Origin: Peribacillus simplex NBRC 15720 = DSM 1321
Lineage (GTDB): Bacteria; Bacillota; Bacilli; Bacillales; DSM-1321
Assembly: GCF_002243645.1 (NCBI RefSeq)
Contig: NZ_CP017704.1
Location: 4,792,001-4,856,000, forward strand
Length of the DNA stretch: 64,000 bases
Direction: 5' to 3'
Shown: positions 17,292 through 26,169 of the stretch, piece by piece
Position numbering within the stretch: position 1 is the first letter of the stretch
Layout of the letters: each line of letters begins with the position of its first letter
Program-made: the position numbers and the translations under genes
The notes under the pieces: model-generated
The model's input: only the letters and a program-made list of their open reading frames with translations
What the model was told of the DNA's origin: nothing
Database searches by the model: none

Positions 17292-17454
17292 CGTCATGTC
17301 ACCTACTTCAATTCTTTTATAATCATGATTTAGCATCATATGCAACAGTGTATGATACTAAGATAAGACCATTTCTAACATTTTGTTTAATGGATACCTT
17401 ACGTTCATTGTTCACGACATGCGTCTCTTGAACTGTAAAGCTATTTCTTGAAGA

Positions 17455-19065
17455 TTATTTTACTTTTATATTAATCTGTTTGGTTTGTTTGCTTTCATTG
17501 TGGGTACGGTCTAAGGCAGTCACAACATATGTGTAAGTCTTTCCTTTTTCTACACTGCCGTCATTAAACAATTGACGTTTATTTTCTTTATGCACTGTGG
17601 CAAGTAAATTCGTTGAGTCTTCTATGTTTCCTTTTTTCTTCCCTTCAAAACGATAAATGGCATAATAGGATGCATCTGATTGCTTGTGATCTTGAATTTC
17701 AAATTGTATTCCATCTCCTGCTTGTGTGGCCTTGCTCACCTTTGGAGCCTTTGGGGCATGATCATCAATCCAAGGCATGGCTGGAACCAATGCGGGATGC
17801 TTATAAATATCCTCGCTTAAGCGATCCGCTATCCCAAGGGGGTTTTTCCGTAAATCTTTGGCACTGAAATGCATGCTTCCATCAAATTCCTTATATGTTC
17901 GGTTCAGTTTTAACTGGTTTGGCATTTCTTCAGGATTAAACCAGTTTTGTACACCATTGGACTCTGTATTAATTTTATAGTCTCCTTGTCCAATATAGAG
18001 TTGAACATTTTTACCTTCGACTTCTTTTGTCCACCAATCAAGAAGTTTGGCATAGTCAGCTACCGGCAGTCCTATATTCCAATATAATTGAGGGGCAATA
18101 TAATCAATGTATCCATTATTGATCCACGTTCTGGTATCCGCATATAAATCATCATAATTCGTTTGTCCAGCGGCAGTGTCAGATCCTGTGGGATCAACTG
18201 CTTTGTTGCGCCAAACTCCAAATGGACTTATACCAAACTTCACATATGATTTTTCTGCCTTGATTTCTTCATTTATATGCTTAACAAGGTTATTTACATT
18301 ATCCCTGCGCCAATCTTCTACATTTGTAAATCTATCTTCTCCATATTTTTGATAGGAATGTTCATCTGGGAAAGGAACTCCTGCAATCTTGTAAGGATAG
18401 AAATAATCGTCCATATGGACTGCATCGATATCATAATTCTTAACAACTTCCATTATTCCATCGATCACAAACCGTTGTACGCCAGGAATGCCTGGGTCAA
18501 AGTACAATTGTTGTCCATATGGTATGACCCAATCCGGGTGCTTTCTAGCAGGATGAGATTCTGGAAGATTATCAATATCCGATATTTCAGCTGTTTTACC
18601 TAAAGGCATAGTAATGCGGTATGGATTAAACCACGCATGAAATTCCATATTACGCTCATGTGCTGCTTCTACCATGAATGCAAGAGGGTCATACCCAGGA
18701 TCTTTTCCTTGGACTCCTGTTAAATATTTTGACCAAAGACCGTATTCAGAAGGATAAAAAGCATCAGCAGTGGGTTTAATTTGCATAACGACAGCATTCA
18801 TCCCCATTGCTTTTTGTTCATCCAAATATTTTATGAATTCTTCTTTCTGTGCTGATATGGATAAACCAGGTTTGGAAGGCCAGTCAATATTTAACACACT
18901 TGCAATCCAAGTTGCGCGCAGTTCCTGTTTTACATAAGTCGTTTGCTGAGGGATAGTCCCAGATTCTGCATTTGCAATCAAATCAGCTGGAAAGAGAAGT
19001 GATCCTCCCACCAAAGCGGCTAGCGCCAATGAACCAAATTTTTTCTTTGTAATTCTTTCATTCAT
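17455..19065 (-). CDS. secreted family-10-like glycosylhydrolase (GHL10/DUF187, YngK-type)
   Basis: This 536-residue exported protein has a basic start and hydrophobic signal peptide ending near AESGT (about residue 36). A TIM-barrel domain follows, with LRATWIASVLNIDWPSK, AWFNPYRIT, DPGIPGVQRFVIDGI, VHMDDYFYPY and YIDYIAPQLYWNIG, the pattern of GHL10 proteins such as B. subtilis YngK. The C-terminal 100 residues look like a fibronectin-type domain (ASYYAIYRFEG ... TYTYVVTALDRTHNES). Members are thought to attack amino-sugar glycans of the cell envelope, but specificity is not established. The partners anmK and murQ point to peptidoglycan fragments. The GAGG ribosome site allows TTG 19068 or ATG 19065. 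A cre site overlaps its promoter region. Confidence 0.82.
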   Translation of the reverse strand: MNERITKKKFGSLALAALVGGSLLFPADLIANAESGTIPQQTTYVKQELRATWIASVLNIDWPSKPGLSISAQKEEFIKYLDEQKAMGMNAVVMQIKPTADAFYPSEYGLWSKYLTGVQGKDPGYDPLAFMVEAAHERNMEFHAWFNPYRITMPLGKTAEISDIDNLPESHPARKHPDWVIPYGQQLYFDPGIPGVQRFVIDGIMEVVKNYDIDAVHMDDYFYPYKIAGVPFPDEHSYQKYGEDRFTNVEDWRRDNVNNLVKHINEEIKAEKSYVKFGISPFGVWRNKAVDPTGSDTAAGQTNYDDLYADTRTWINNGYIDYIAPQLYWNIGLPVADYAKLLDWWTKEVEGKNVQLYIGQGDYKINTESNGVQNWFNPEEMPNQLKLNRTYKEFDGSMHFSAKDLRKNPLGIADRLSEDIYKHPALVPAMPWIDDHAPKAPKVSKATQAGDGIQFEIQDHKQSDASYYAIYRFEGKKKGNIEDSTNLLATVHKENKRQLFNDGSVEKGKTYTYVVTALDRTHNESKQTKQINIKVK

Positions 19066-19111
19066 CAATAGTACAACCTCATTTCATTACTAATATTTAT
19101 ATTTAATTATT

Positions 19112-19125
19112 TGTAAGCGTTAACA
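19112..19125. promoter_or_regulatory. CcpA cre site
   Basis: TGTAAGCGTTAACA matches the cre consensus (TGWAARCGNTWNCA) at every defined position, inside a near-perfect palindrome TTATTTG...CAAATAA. It is 47 bp before the glycosylhydrolase start and about 270 bp before murQ, so glucose repression of the minus-strand transcript is most likely. Confidence 0.75.
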
Positions 19126-19279
19126 AATAATGAATATATGAATTTGTCATCTATGAATAGTGAGACAAGATCTAACAATAAAAAGAATCGTAGGTTTGGT
19201 TCATAAAATGGCTAGTCGGTTTACATTTTTAATTTTTAGTAGAAAGATAACAATCATTTAGGTACCTTACATTTATTTT

Positions 19280-19339
19280 AAAATTAATTTTTAAAAATGT
19301 ATACACAATATTGAAATTAATTTTTAATAGTGATATATT
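19280..19339 (+). promoter_or_regulatory. murQ promoter with two palindromic operator candidates
   Basis: A sigma-A promoter is visible: TTGAAA (19311-19316), 17 bases, TATATT (19334-19339). Two copies of a 12-bp palindrome, AAAATTAATTTT (19280-19291) and GAAATTAATTTT (19313-19324), lie 33 bp (three helical turns) apart. The second overlaps the -35 box. This is the arrangement expected for a repressor, presumably the RpiR-type regulator encoded at the end of the operon. Confidence 0.65.
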
Positions 19340-19397
19340 CTGTATAGCTAAAAAAGTTTCACCACTTTCACCACTGAAATAAAAAAGGATGATATGT

Positions 19398-20282
19398 ATG
19401 CTAGAGCATTTAACGACAGAGCGTCGTAATGAAAAGACCATGAGTTTAGATGAGATGGGAACACTTGAATTTTTAGAGGTAATGAATGAAGAAGACATTA
19501 AAGTTGCCCATTGTGTAAAAAAAGAACTTCCGCAAATTTCTAAAGCGGTGGAGATGATCGTTGAAGCTATGAATAAAAACGGCAGATTAATTTACATGGG
19601 TGCAGGAACAAGTGGGCGCATCGGTTTATTGGATGCAGTAGAATGTCCCCCAACATTCAATACCGATCCGAGTGAAGTTGTGGGTCTTATAGCTGGTGGG
19701 GAAAAGGCTTTCATTAAGGCGGTTGAAGGTGCTGAAGACAGTTTTGAATTAGGTCCTGAAGATTTAAAGAAAATCGAATTAACAAACAGGGATGTTGTAG
19801 TGGGCATTGCGGCTAGTGGACGCACTCCATATGTTATTGCTGGATTGGAATATGCCAATCAAGTTGGTGCAGGGACTGTTTCTATAAGCTGTAACAAAGG
19901 TTCTGAGATAGGTAGGATTGCAAAAGTTGCAATTGAAGTTGTAAACGGGCCTGAAGTCCTGACGGGTTCTACACGTTTAAAAGCTGGAACATCGCAAAAG
20001 TTAGTATGCAACATGCTTTCCACCGCCTCAATGGTCGGAGTTGGAAAAGTTTATGGTAATTTAATGGTAGATTTACAGCTGACTAATGAAAAGCTAGTTG
20101 AACGTGCAAAACGTATTATTATGGACGCTACTGACTGTAGCTATGAAATTGCAGATGAATTTTTAGAAAAGGCACATGCCCAGCCTAAAATTGCAATTGT
20201 CATGATTTTAACGAATGTATCGTATGAAGAAGCTTCAAATCGTTTAGTGAAGGCACAAGGATTCATAAGAAAAACGATTTAA
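19398..20282 (+). CDS. murQ: N-acetylmuramic acid 6-phosphate etherase
   Basis: MurQ removes the lactyl ether from MurNAc-6-P to give GlcNAc-6-P and D-lactate. The 294-residue protein begins LEHLTTERRNEKTMSLDEM and contains the SIS-domain core GRLIYMGAGTSGRIGLLDA, the family stretch ECPPTFNTDP and the C-terminal LKAGTSQKLVCNMLSTASM. All are classic MurQ signatures, with the catalytic Glu in the ECPPTF region. I use the ATG at 19398 because AAGGATGA precedes it; an ATG nine bases earlier lies on that site. First gene of the salvage operon. Confidence 0.95.
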   Translation: MLEHLTTERRNEKTMSLDEMGTLEFLEVMNEEDIKVAHCVKKELPQISKAVEMIVEAMNKNGRLIYMGAGTSGRIGLLDAVECPPTFNTDPSEVVGLIAGGEKAFIKAVEGAEDSFELGPEDLKKIELTNRDVVVGIAASGRTPYVIAGLEYANQVGAGTVSISCNKGSEIGRIAKVAIEVVNGPEVLTGSTRLKAGTSQKLVCNMLSTASMVGVGKVYGNLMVDLQLTNEKLVERAKRIIMDATDCSYEIADEFLEKAHAQPKIAIVMILTNVSYEEASNRLVKAQGFIRKTI

Positions 20283-20323
20283 CGCTTTTTATAAAAAAAA
20301 TAAAAAAATTGGAGGAACAAATA

Positions 20324-20629
20324 ATGAAGGTATTATTCGTATGTTCAGGTGGAATGTCTAGTGCAATCGTTGTAAGCGCTTTAAAAAAGGAAGGGGAAAA
20401 ACAGGGTGTAACCTTAGAAGTATTGGCAGTCGGCACCCAAGAATTTGATGCAGAAGTACGAAATGGCTGGGATGTTGCAATGGTAGCTCCGCAAGTTAAA
20501 CATCGTTTCGATGGCTTTAAGGCATCTGCAGACGAAGCGGGCGTCCCATGTGAAGCCATTCCAGCTCAAGCTTACAGCCCTCTTGGCGGACCTAAGCTAT
20601 TAAAACTTGTAACCGAACTAGCAAAATAA
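20324..20629 (+). CDS. PTS lactose/cellobiose-family IIB component
   Basis: This 101-residue cytosolic phosphocarrier starts MKVLFVCSGGMSSAIVVSAL; the Cys at position 7 accepts phosphate from IIA and passes it to the sugar. The P-loop-like CSGGMSS, AVGTQEFD and VAMVAPQVKHRF are family traits. GGAGGAA stands seven bases before the ATG at 20324. IIB, IIC and IIA (23766) are separate genes interleaved with enzymes, and together they form one LAC-family permease. Neighbours murQ and mupG point to a MurNAc- or GlcNAc-containing disaccharide instead of cellobiose. Confidence 0.88.
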   Translation: MKVLFVCSGGMSSAIVVSALKKEGEKQGVTLEVLAVGTQEFDAEVRNGWDVAMVAPQVKHRFDGFKASADEAGVPCEAIPAQAYSPLGGPKLLKLVTELAK

Positions 20630-20678
20630 TAAACTAACTACTATTTCTTTTCACTAAACTTAAAAGGGGAAAACACGA

Positions 20679-21968
20679 ATGGACAAGTTTGTAGCTTTTT
20701 TAGAAAATAATCTTTCAACACCTATGGCTAAATTGTCTGAGCAAAAACATTTACGCGCAATTCGGGATGGTGTGGTTTCTGCGTTACCATTCATCATCTT
20801 TGGCAGTTTATTCTTGATCATTGCATTTCCGCCCGTTGCAGCAGATACTGCATTAGGTGAATGGTCTGCAAAACATATAGCTGAAATTTTAATTCCCTAT
20901 CGATTAACGATGTTTATCATGACGCTATATATTACTTTTGGTATAGGCTACAGTTTATCTCAAAGCTATAAACTTGATCCGCTATCTGGAGGTTTACTAT
21001 CATTAGCAGCCTTCTTGTTTACAATAGGTGTAAAGATGATGGATGATGTGGGGTTTGTTTTGCCAATGACAAATCTAGGAGGCCATGGCCTTTTTGTAGG
21101 AATGCTTGTATCCATTTTTGCTGTCGAAATTTTACGTCTTTGTAAGACAAAAAATATCACAATTAAAATGCCGGATTCTGTTCCAACTTCAGTAGCTCGT
21201 TCATTTGAAGCATTAATACCAGTTACAATTGTACTGCTTGTAATGACTTTAATTACAGTCGTTTTTGCTGTTGATTTACATTCGCTTGTTGATAAAGCGG
21301 TTGCACCACTTATCAGTGCAGGCGATACATTGCCAGGTGTATTAATTCCAGTATTTTTGATTACATTCTTCTGGTCATTTGGTATTCATGGCGTATCAGT
21401 AGTAGGTGCCGTTGCTCGTCCGGTATGGGAAGTTTACTTGGGAAATAACTCGGCAGCAGTTGCAGCTGGAAAGGCAATTCCCCACATAGCTCCTGAAACA
21501 TTCTTCCAATGGTTTATTTGGATTGGCGGGTCTGGTGCAACATTGGGTTTAGTAATAGCTATGCTCTTAACGGCAAAGTCCACCTATAGTAAAGCAATGG
21601 GGAAAGCAACAATTGTGCCAAGTATTTTTAACATCAATGAACCTGTTATCTTTGGGATGCCAATTGTCCTAAACCCGGTACTGATCATTCCATTTATCAT
21701 TACACCGCTAATTGGTGCGACACTTGCATATATAGCAACGTCCATCGGTCTGGTGAACCCGACATATGTAATGGTTCCCTGGACATTGCCCGCTCCAATA
21801 GGTGCCTACCTTTCAACAGGCGGTGATTGGAGAGCCATTGTTCTCGTGATGGTGAATTTAACAATTTCCGTTATTATTTATCTGCCATTCTTTAAAATGT
21901 ACGATAAAAAGCTATTGGCGCAGGAAAACATGGTAGAAACAACGGATAATAAAAATATCGCTTTATAA
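20679..21968 (+). CDS. PTS lactose/cellobiose-family IIC component
   Basis: This 429-residue membrane channel subunit has about ten helices. It has the typical N-terminus (LENNLSTPMAKLSEQKHLRAIRDG kept as a pre-TM amphipathic segment, LRAIRDGVVSALPFIIFGSL). The conserved C-terminal sugar-site region is NINEPVIFGMPIVLNPVLIIPF, and TFFWSFGIHG lies in the middle. It translocates and, with IIB, phosphorylates the sugar. Length is normal for CelB-type proteins. ATG follows AAAGGGGA. The hairpin just downstream may reduce transcription of later genes. Confidence 0.88.
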   Translation: MDKFVAFLENNLSTPMAKLSEQKHLRAIRDGVVSALPFIIFGSLFLIIAFPPVAADTALGEWSAKHIAEILIPYRLTMFIMTLYITFGIGYSLSQSYKLDPLSGGLLSLAAFLFTIGVKMMDDVGFVLPMTNLGGHGLFVGMLVSIFAVEILRLCKTKNITIKMPDSVPTSVARSFEALIPVTIVLLVMTLITVVFAVDLHSLVDKAVAPLISAGDTLPGVLIPVFLITFFWSFGIHGVSVVGAVARPVWEVYLGNNSAAVAAGKAIPHIAPETFFQWFIWIGGSGATLGLVIAMLLTAKSTYSKAMGKATIVPSIFNINEPVIFGMPIVLNPVLIIPFIITPLIGATLAYIATSIGLVNPTYVMVPWTLPAPIGAYLSTGGDWRAIVLVMVNLTISVIIYLPFFKMYDKKLLAQENMVETTDNKNIAL

Positions 21969-21977
21969 GGAATACCT

Positions 21978-22015
21978 AAAAGGGAGTTTGGGACTAAATG
22001 CTCCAAACTCCTTTT
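21978..22015 (+). terminator. intra-operon hairpin (attenuator or partial terminator)
   Basis: The arms AAAAGGGAGTTTGG and CCAAACTCCTTTT pair around an eleven-base loop just after the IIC stop. The trailing sequence has only a short T tract, so it may be leaky or stabilise the upstream mRNA. Confidence 0.5.
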
Positions 22016-22037
22016 ATAAATTGGGAGGGGGAAGGAC

Positions 22038-22322
22038 ATGAATTCAACATCCAAAATTCACTTTTTTAGTTACAAAAGTGCCTTTCTATTTTTTAGTTTC
22101 ATTCTTGTTTTTAATTTTATCTTTAACATATTAATGGATGCCTTTGAGATAAATAAACAATTATCACTTTACTTTGGAAATACCTTTGCCATAAGCGCAG
22201 GATTGACGATGGTTGTTTGTTTTGTTGAAGGTAAGTTTAAAAACAAGAAACAAGCATCACTATTATTCTTGTCTTTATTAGCGGTAAGCGCACTGGTTTG
22301 TTATGCAATAATCTATAAATAA
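22038..22322 (+). CDS. small multi-spanning membrane protein of unknown function
   Basis: This 94-residue protein has about three hydrophobic segments: around residues 15-33 (AFLFFSFILVFNFIFNIL), 46-62 (GNTFAISAGLTMVVCF) and 75-92 (LLFLSLLAVSALVCYAII). Short basic loops (EGKFKNKKQ) lie between them. I do not recognise a family. GGGAGGGGG precedes the ATG. It is inside the operon between PTS IIC and the GH4 enzyme, so a role with the transporter is possible but unsupported by motif. Confidence 0.65.
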   Translation: MNSTSKIHFFSYKSAFLFFSFILVFNFIFNILMDAFEINKQLSLYFGNTFAISAGLTMVVCFVEGKFKNKKQASLLFLSLLAVSALVCYAIIYK

Positions 22323-22368
22323 ATAAAAAATTCAGATTAGCTTACTATGAGGTGTTAGGGGAATGGAA

Positions 22369-23709
22369 ATGAAAAAAGGGTTGAAGATTGCCACAATTGG
22401 TGGAGGCTCCAGTTATACACCAGAATTAATAGAAGGTTTTATTAAACGATATGATGAGTTGCCTATTAGAGAACTGTGGTTAGTGGATATTGAGGAAGGA
22501 AAAGAAAAACTGGAGATTGTAGGAACATTAGCAAAACGTATGGTTGAAAAAGCAGGACTTCCAATGGAAATACATCTAACGTTAGACCGCCGTCAAGCCT
22601 TGCAAAATGCTGATTTTGTCACAACGCAAATGAGAGTGGGTTTACTTGATGCACGAATCAAGGACGAGCGGATCCCATTGGAATTAGGCTTAATTGGTCA
22701 AGAAACAAATGGTGCAGGAGGATTATCCAAAGCATTACGAACTATCCCCATTCTTCTGGAAATTGCAGAAGAAATGCAAGAGCTCTGCCCTGATGCATGG
22801 TTAATTAACTTCACAAACCCAGCGGGGATGGTAACGGAAGCCCTTCTCCGCTACAGCAAACATAAAAAAGTCATTGGTGTATGCAATGTTCCTTTTAATA
22901 TGCATATCTCTATTTCTAGCATGCTTGGTGTAGATATGAAGAGAGTGCACATAGATTTCGCCGGGTTAAACCATATGGTATTCGGGATGCATGTGTTCGT
23001 TGATGATCAAGAAGTAACAGATAAAGTACTTGAAATGCTTGGCAATCCTGAAATTCAACTGACGATGAAGAATATTGCCCCATTGGCTTGGAACAGAAGA
23101 TTTTTGAAATCTTTAGGAGTGGTGCCTTGCCCGTACCATCGTTATTATTACAAAACAAAAACGATTTTAGAAGAAGAGTTGAAAGCATTCAAATCAGGGG
23201 AAACTCGAGCTGAAATTGTGAAAAAATTAGAAGAAGGTTTGTTTGACTTATACAAGGATGAAACCCTTGACATCAAGCCTCCACAATTAGAGCAACGCGG
23301 TGGAGCTTACTATAGCGATGCAGCGTGTAACGTCATTTCTTCTATTTATAATGATAAAAAAGACATTCAAGTGCTAAATGTACAAAACAAAGGATCGCTA
23401 ACTGATATTGATTATGATTCAGCAGTCGAAGTAAGCTGTATTGTCACCAAAAATGGACCAATTCCTTTGGCTATGGGTAAATTACCCGTACAAGTGCATG
23501 GCTTAATTCAACAAATCAAATCATTTGAAAGAATTGGTGCAGAGGCAGCCGTTACAGGTTCTTATGATAAAGCGTTATTAGCTTTAACGATTAACCCGCT
23601 TATTCCAAGTGATGACCTGGCGGAAATAGTTTTACAAAAACTGTTAAAAGTGCATGAAGAATACTTACCACGATTCTTCAGTGAAAGTGCTGTACCGAAC
23701 ATCAAGTGA
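22369..23709 (+). CDS. GH4 NAD+-dependent 6-phospho-beta-glycosidase
   Basis: This 446-residue cytosolic hydrolase belongs to glycoside hydrolase family 4. The N-terminal Rossmann signature is KIATIGGGSSYTPELIEGF; other family traits are NADFVTTQMRVG, GQETNGAGGLSKALR and NFTNPAGMVTEALLR. The divalent-metal ligands are the Cys in VCNVPFNM and the His in GLNHMVFG. GH4 enzymes oxidise the C3 hydroxyl of the 6-phosphosugar, eliminate the aglycone and re-reduce. That chemistry needs a free C3-OH, so MurNAc-6-P (with its C3 lactyl ether) should not be accepted at the glycone position. A GlcNAc-6-P-linked disaccharide or a 6-P-glucoside is more likely. ATG 22369 is better spaced from AGGGG than ATG 22363. 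Confidence 0.88.
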   Translation: MKKGLKIATIGGGSSYTPELIEGFIKRYDELPIRELWLVDIEEGKEKLEIVGTLAKRMVEKAGLPMEIHLTLDRRQALQNADFVTTQMRVGLLDARIKDERIPLELGLIGQETNGAGGLSKALRTIPILLEIAEEMQELCPDAWLINFTNPAGMVTEALLRYSKHKKVIGVCNVPFNMHISISSMLGVDMKRVHIDFAGLNHMVFGMHVFVDDQEVTDKVLEMLGNPEIQLTMKNIAPLAWNRRFLKSLGVVPCPYHRYYYKTKTILEEELKAFKSGETRAEIVKKLEEGLFDLYKDETLDIKPPQLEQRGGAYYSDAACNVISSIYNDKKDIQVLNVQNKGSLTDIDYDSAVEVSCIVTKNGPIPLAMGKLPVQVHGLIQQIKSFERIGAEAAVTGSYDKALLALTINPLIPSDDLAEIVLQKLLKVHEEYLPRFFSESAVPNIK

Positions 23710-23765
23710 ATGGACAGTAATCCAATGAAACATCATAATCTAACATAAAATAGGAGTGTATTGAT

Positions 23766-24095
23766 ATGTCAACTGAATTGAACAATAATGAAATGGAAAT
23801 TTTTGAAATTATATCACATAGTGGAAATGCAAGAGGATTAGCGTTCGAAGCACTGAAAGAAGCGGAAGAATTTAATTTTGAAAAGGCAGAGGAACTAATT
23901 AAACAGGGTCAGGAAGAATTGAACTTGGCCCATAAGACACAAACCAAGCTAATTCAAGCAGAATTGAATGGAGTTCCAAGTGAGAAAACTTTATTAATGA
24001 TTCATGCCCAGGATCACTTGATGACGGCAATGAGTGAACAAAAACTAATTGAACATATGATTCGCATTGTAAAAAAGCTAGCCCCACAACAATAA
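23766..24095 (+). CDS. PTS lactose/cellobiose-family IIA component
   Basis: This 109-residue helical protein carries the phosphorylation histidine in LLMIHAQDHLMTAM, the LAC-family IIA motif, together with GNARGLAFEALKEAE near the N-terminus. It receives phosphate from HPr and passes it to the IIB encoded at 20324. ATG has TAGGAGTG upstream. Confidence 0.92.
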   Translation: MSTELNNNEMEIFEIISHSGNARGLAFEALKEAEEFNFEKAEELIKQGQEELNLAHKTQTKLIQAELNGVPSEKTLLMIHAQDHLMTAMSEQKLIEHMIRIVKKLAPQQ

Positions 24096-24110
24096 AGAGG
24101 TGATTAAATA

Positions 24111-25196
24111 ATGGGTAAACTCGGTATATCTATCTATCCAGAGCATTCAACCGTTGAAAAAGACATGGAATACATTGCACTTGCACACAAATATGGATTC
24201 AAAAAGATCTTTACTTGCCTGCTTTCTGTCGAAGGTGACAAAGAGAAGATTTTAAAAGAATTTAAAGAAACGATTCGTTATGCCAATCAATTGAATATGG
24301 AAGTGATGGTCGATATTGCTCCCCGAGTATTCGGTTCGCTAGGCATTTCTTATAATGACTTATCGTTTTTTGCAGAATTAGGTGCGTATGGAATCAGGCT
24401 AGACATGGGTTTTACAGGTAACGAAGAGTCGATTATGACACATAATCCATATGATCTAAAAATTGAAATAAACATGAGCAATGCAACAAAATATTTAGAA
24501 AATATTATGGATTACAAACCAAATAAAGAGAATTTAGTTGGATCGCATAACTTCTATCCTCATCGCTATGCAGGATTGAGCTATCCTCATTTTATAAAAT
24601 GCTGTGAGTCATTCAAAAAACATAATATCCGCACGGCAGCTTTCATAAGCTCACATGCAGCAACGTACGGACCTTGGCCTATAATGGAAGGATTATGTAC
24701 ATTAGAAATGCACCGGGAATTACCCATTACAACACAAGCGAAACACTTGTATGCGACAGGGTTGATTGATGATGTAATTATTGCAAATGCCTACGCATCT
24801 GAAGATGAATTGAAACAGCTTAGTCTGTTAAATAGCGGTCTATTAACATTTAATGTTAACCTTCACGAAACCATAACAGTTTTAGAGAAAAAAATAGTAT
24901 TGGAAGAATTCCATTTTTACCGTGGAGATGTTTCCGATTATCTTATTCGCTCGACTCAATCACGCGTGAAATATAAGAGCGAAGAATTTAAACCAACATA
25001 TACGCCTGATATTAGACGCGGTGATATTTTAATTGAAAATGAGCTCTATGGACAATATAAAGGGGAATTGCAGATTGCATTGAAGGAAATGAAGAATTCG
25101 GGAAAAACAAATGTAGTTGGCCGAATAGCAGAAGAGGAAATTTTTCTCCTCGATCATTTGGAACCATGGGGGAAATTCCAGTTCAATGTTAATTGA
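24111..25196 (+). CDS. mupG: 6-phospho-N-acetylmuramidase (MupG, GH170, DUF871)
   Basis: This 361-residue cytosolic protein matches the DUF871/MupG family: LGISIYPEHSTVEKDMEYI at the start, then MVDIAPRVFGSLGIS, YGIRLDMGF, NASEINMSN-like EINMSN, GSHNFYPHRYAGLS, and a cyclophilin-like C-terminal domain (RRGDILIENELYGQYKGELQ). In Staphylococcus aureus MupG splits MurNAc-6-P-beta-1,4-GlcNAc into MurNAc-6-P and GlcNAc, feeding MurQ. Placement after a PTS and with murQ supports the same job. The ATG follows AGAGGTG, 15 bases after the IIA gene. A terminator-like hairpin follows. Confidence 0.9.
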   Translation: MGKLGISIYPEHSTVEKDMEYIALAHKYGFKKIFTCLLSVEGDKEKILKEFKETIRYANQLNMEVMVDIAPRVFGSLGISYNDLSFFAELGAYGIRLDMGFTGNEESIMTHNPYDLKIEINMSNATKYLENIMDYKPNKENLVGSHNFYPHRYAGLSYPHFIKCCESFKKHNIRTAAFISSHAATYGPWPIMEGLCTLEMHRELPITTQAKHLYATGLIDDVIIANAYASEDELKQLSLLNSGLLTFNVNLHETITVLEKKIVLEEFHFYRGDVSDYLIRSTQSRVKYKSEEFKPTYTPDIRRGDILIENELYGQYKGELQIALKEMKNSGKTNVVGRIAEEEIFLLDHLEPWGKFQFNVN

Positions 25197-25199
25197 TCA

Positions 25200-25230
25200 G
25201 GGAAGGAACGTTGATATTCCTTCCTTTTTT
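25200..25230 (+). terminator. hairpin with T run between mupG and the kinase gene
   Basis: GGAAGGAA and TTCCTTCC arms are followed by TTTTTT. It lies between two genes of one orientation only 52 bases apart, so it may give partial termination. Confidence 0.65.
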
Positions 25231-25248
25231 ACTGAATAGGAGAATGAT

Positions 25249-26145
25249 ATGAATTATATTATCGGTGTTGACGGCGGAGGCACTAAAACTGAAGCAGTGG
25301 CTTATGATTTAGATGGTAATATAATAAGTGAAGGCAAAGCGGGATTTGGAAACCTGCTTATAAATAAAAAACAAGCCATCGCTAACATTATACAGGCAAT
25401 TGAACAAAGCATGACTCCTATTGATAATGGTAGCTGCCAATACATTTGCTTAGGATTAGCCGGGTATGGAGGAGTTGAAAATCCGCAGGGCATAGAAAGT
25501 GCATTAAGCATGGCATTTAATGCCCCGTTCACGATAGTAAATGATGGAATTATCGCTCATGCTGCTTTACTAAAAGGAAATGATGGTATTTTGACCATAT
25601 CCGGAACTGGATCTGTAAGTATCGGCATCCATAATGGTATTGAGAAATCGGCTGGTGGCTGGGGACACATTCTTGGGGATGAAGGAAGTGGCTATTGGAT
25701 CGCCATGCAGGCTTTTATAAAAATGACGAAAGAAGAGGATGAGGAATATGTCTATAGCCAGTTAACCGAGACGATACTTAAAAAACTTGGCTATCATAGT
25801 GTTATGGAACTGAAGAAATTCATTTATTCCGCCACGAAATCCGAGATTGCCGCGTTTGTTCCCCTAATTGTCCATCTTGCGGAGAAGGGCGATGGCTTCT
25901 CGCAAAATATTCTGAATCAGGCCGGGTACCACCTTTCAAAACAAACGCTTGAGGTTATCAAGAAGTTAAAGTTAAGTGAGAATGTTACAATTGCAATAAA
26001 AGGTAGCATATTGACAAATATACCATTGGTGCAAACCTCTTTCATCAATCATATTAAACTTGAAAACCCGAATGTGGAATTTGTTTTAGAAGACGTATCA
26101 GCTACCTTGGGTTGTTACTACATAGCAATGAAGCATTTAAAGTAA
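25249..26145 (+). CDS. BadF/BcrA-type amino-sugar kinase (GlcNAc/MurNAc kinase)
   Basis: This 298-residue ASKHA-fold kinase has the N-terminal phosphate loop IIGVDGGGTKTEAVAYD, the second loop GILTISGTGSVSIGI, and GGWGHILGDEGSGYWIA, typical of NagK and clostridial MurK. It would phosphorylate free GlcNAc (released by MupG) or MurNAc to the 6-phosphate. It follows mupG with AATAGGAGAA before its ATG and precedes murR. The substrate split between GlcNAc and MurNAc cannot be decided from sequence. Confidence 0.85.
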   Translation: MNYIIGVDGGGTKTEAVAYDLDGNIISEGKAGFGNLLINKKQAIANIIQAIEQSMTPIDNGSCQYICLGLAGYGGVENPQGIESALSMAFNAPFTIVNDGIIAHAALLKGNDGILTISGTGSVSIGIHNGIEKSAGGWGHILGDEGSGYWIAMQAFIKMTKEEDEEYVYSQLTETILKKLGYHSVMELKKFIYSATKSEIAAFVPLIVHLAEKGDGFSQNILNQAGYHLSKQTLEVIKKLKLSENVTIAIKGSILTNIPLVQTSFINHIKLENPNVEFVLEDVSATLGCYYIAMKHLK

Positions 26146-26169
26146 TAAAGATCAAGGAGAGTAAATCAT

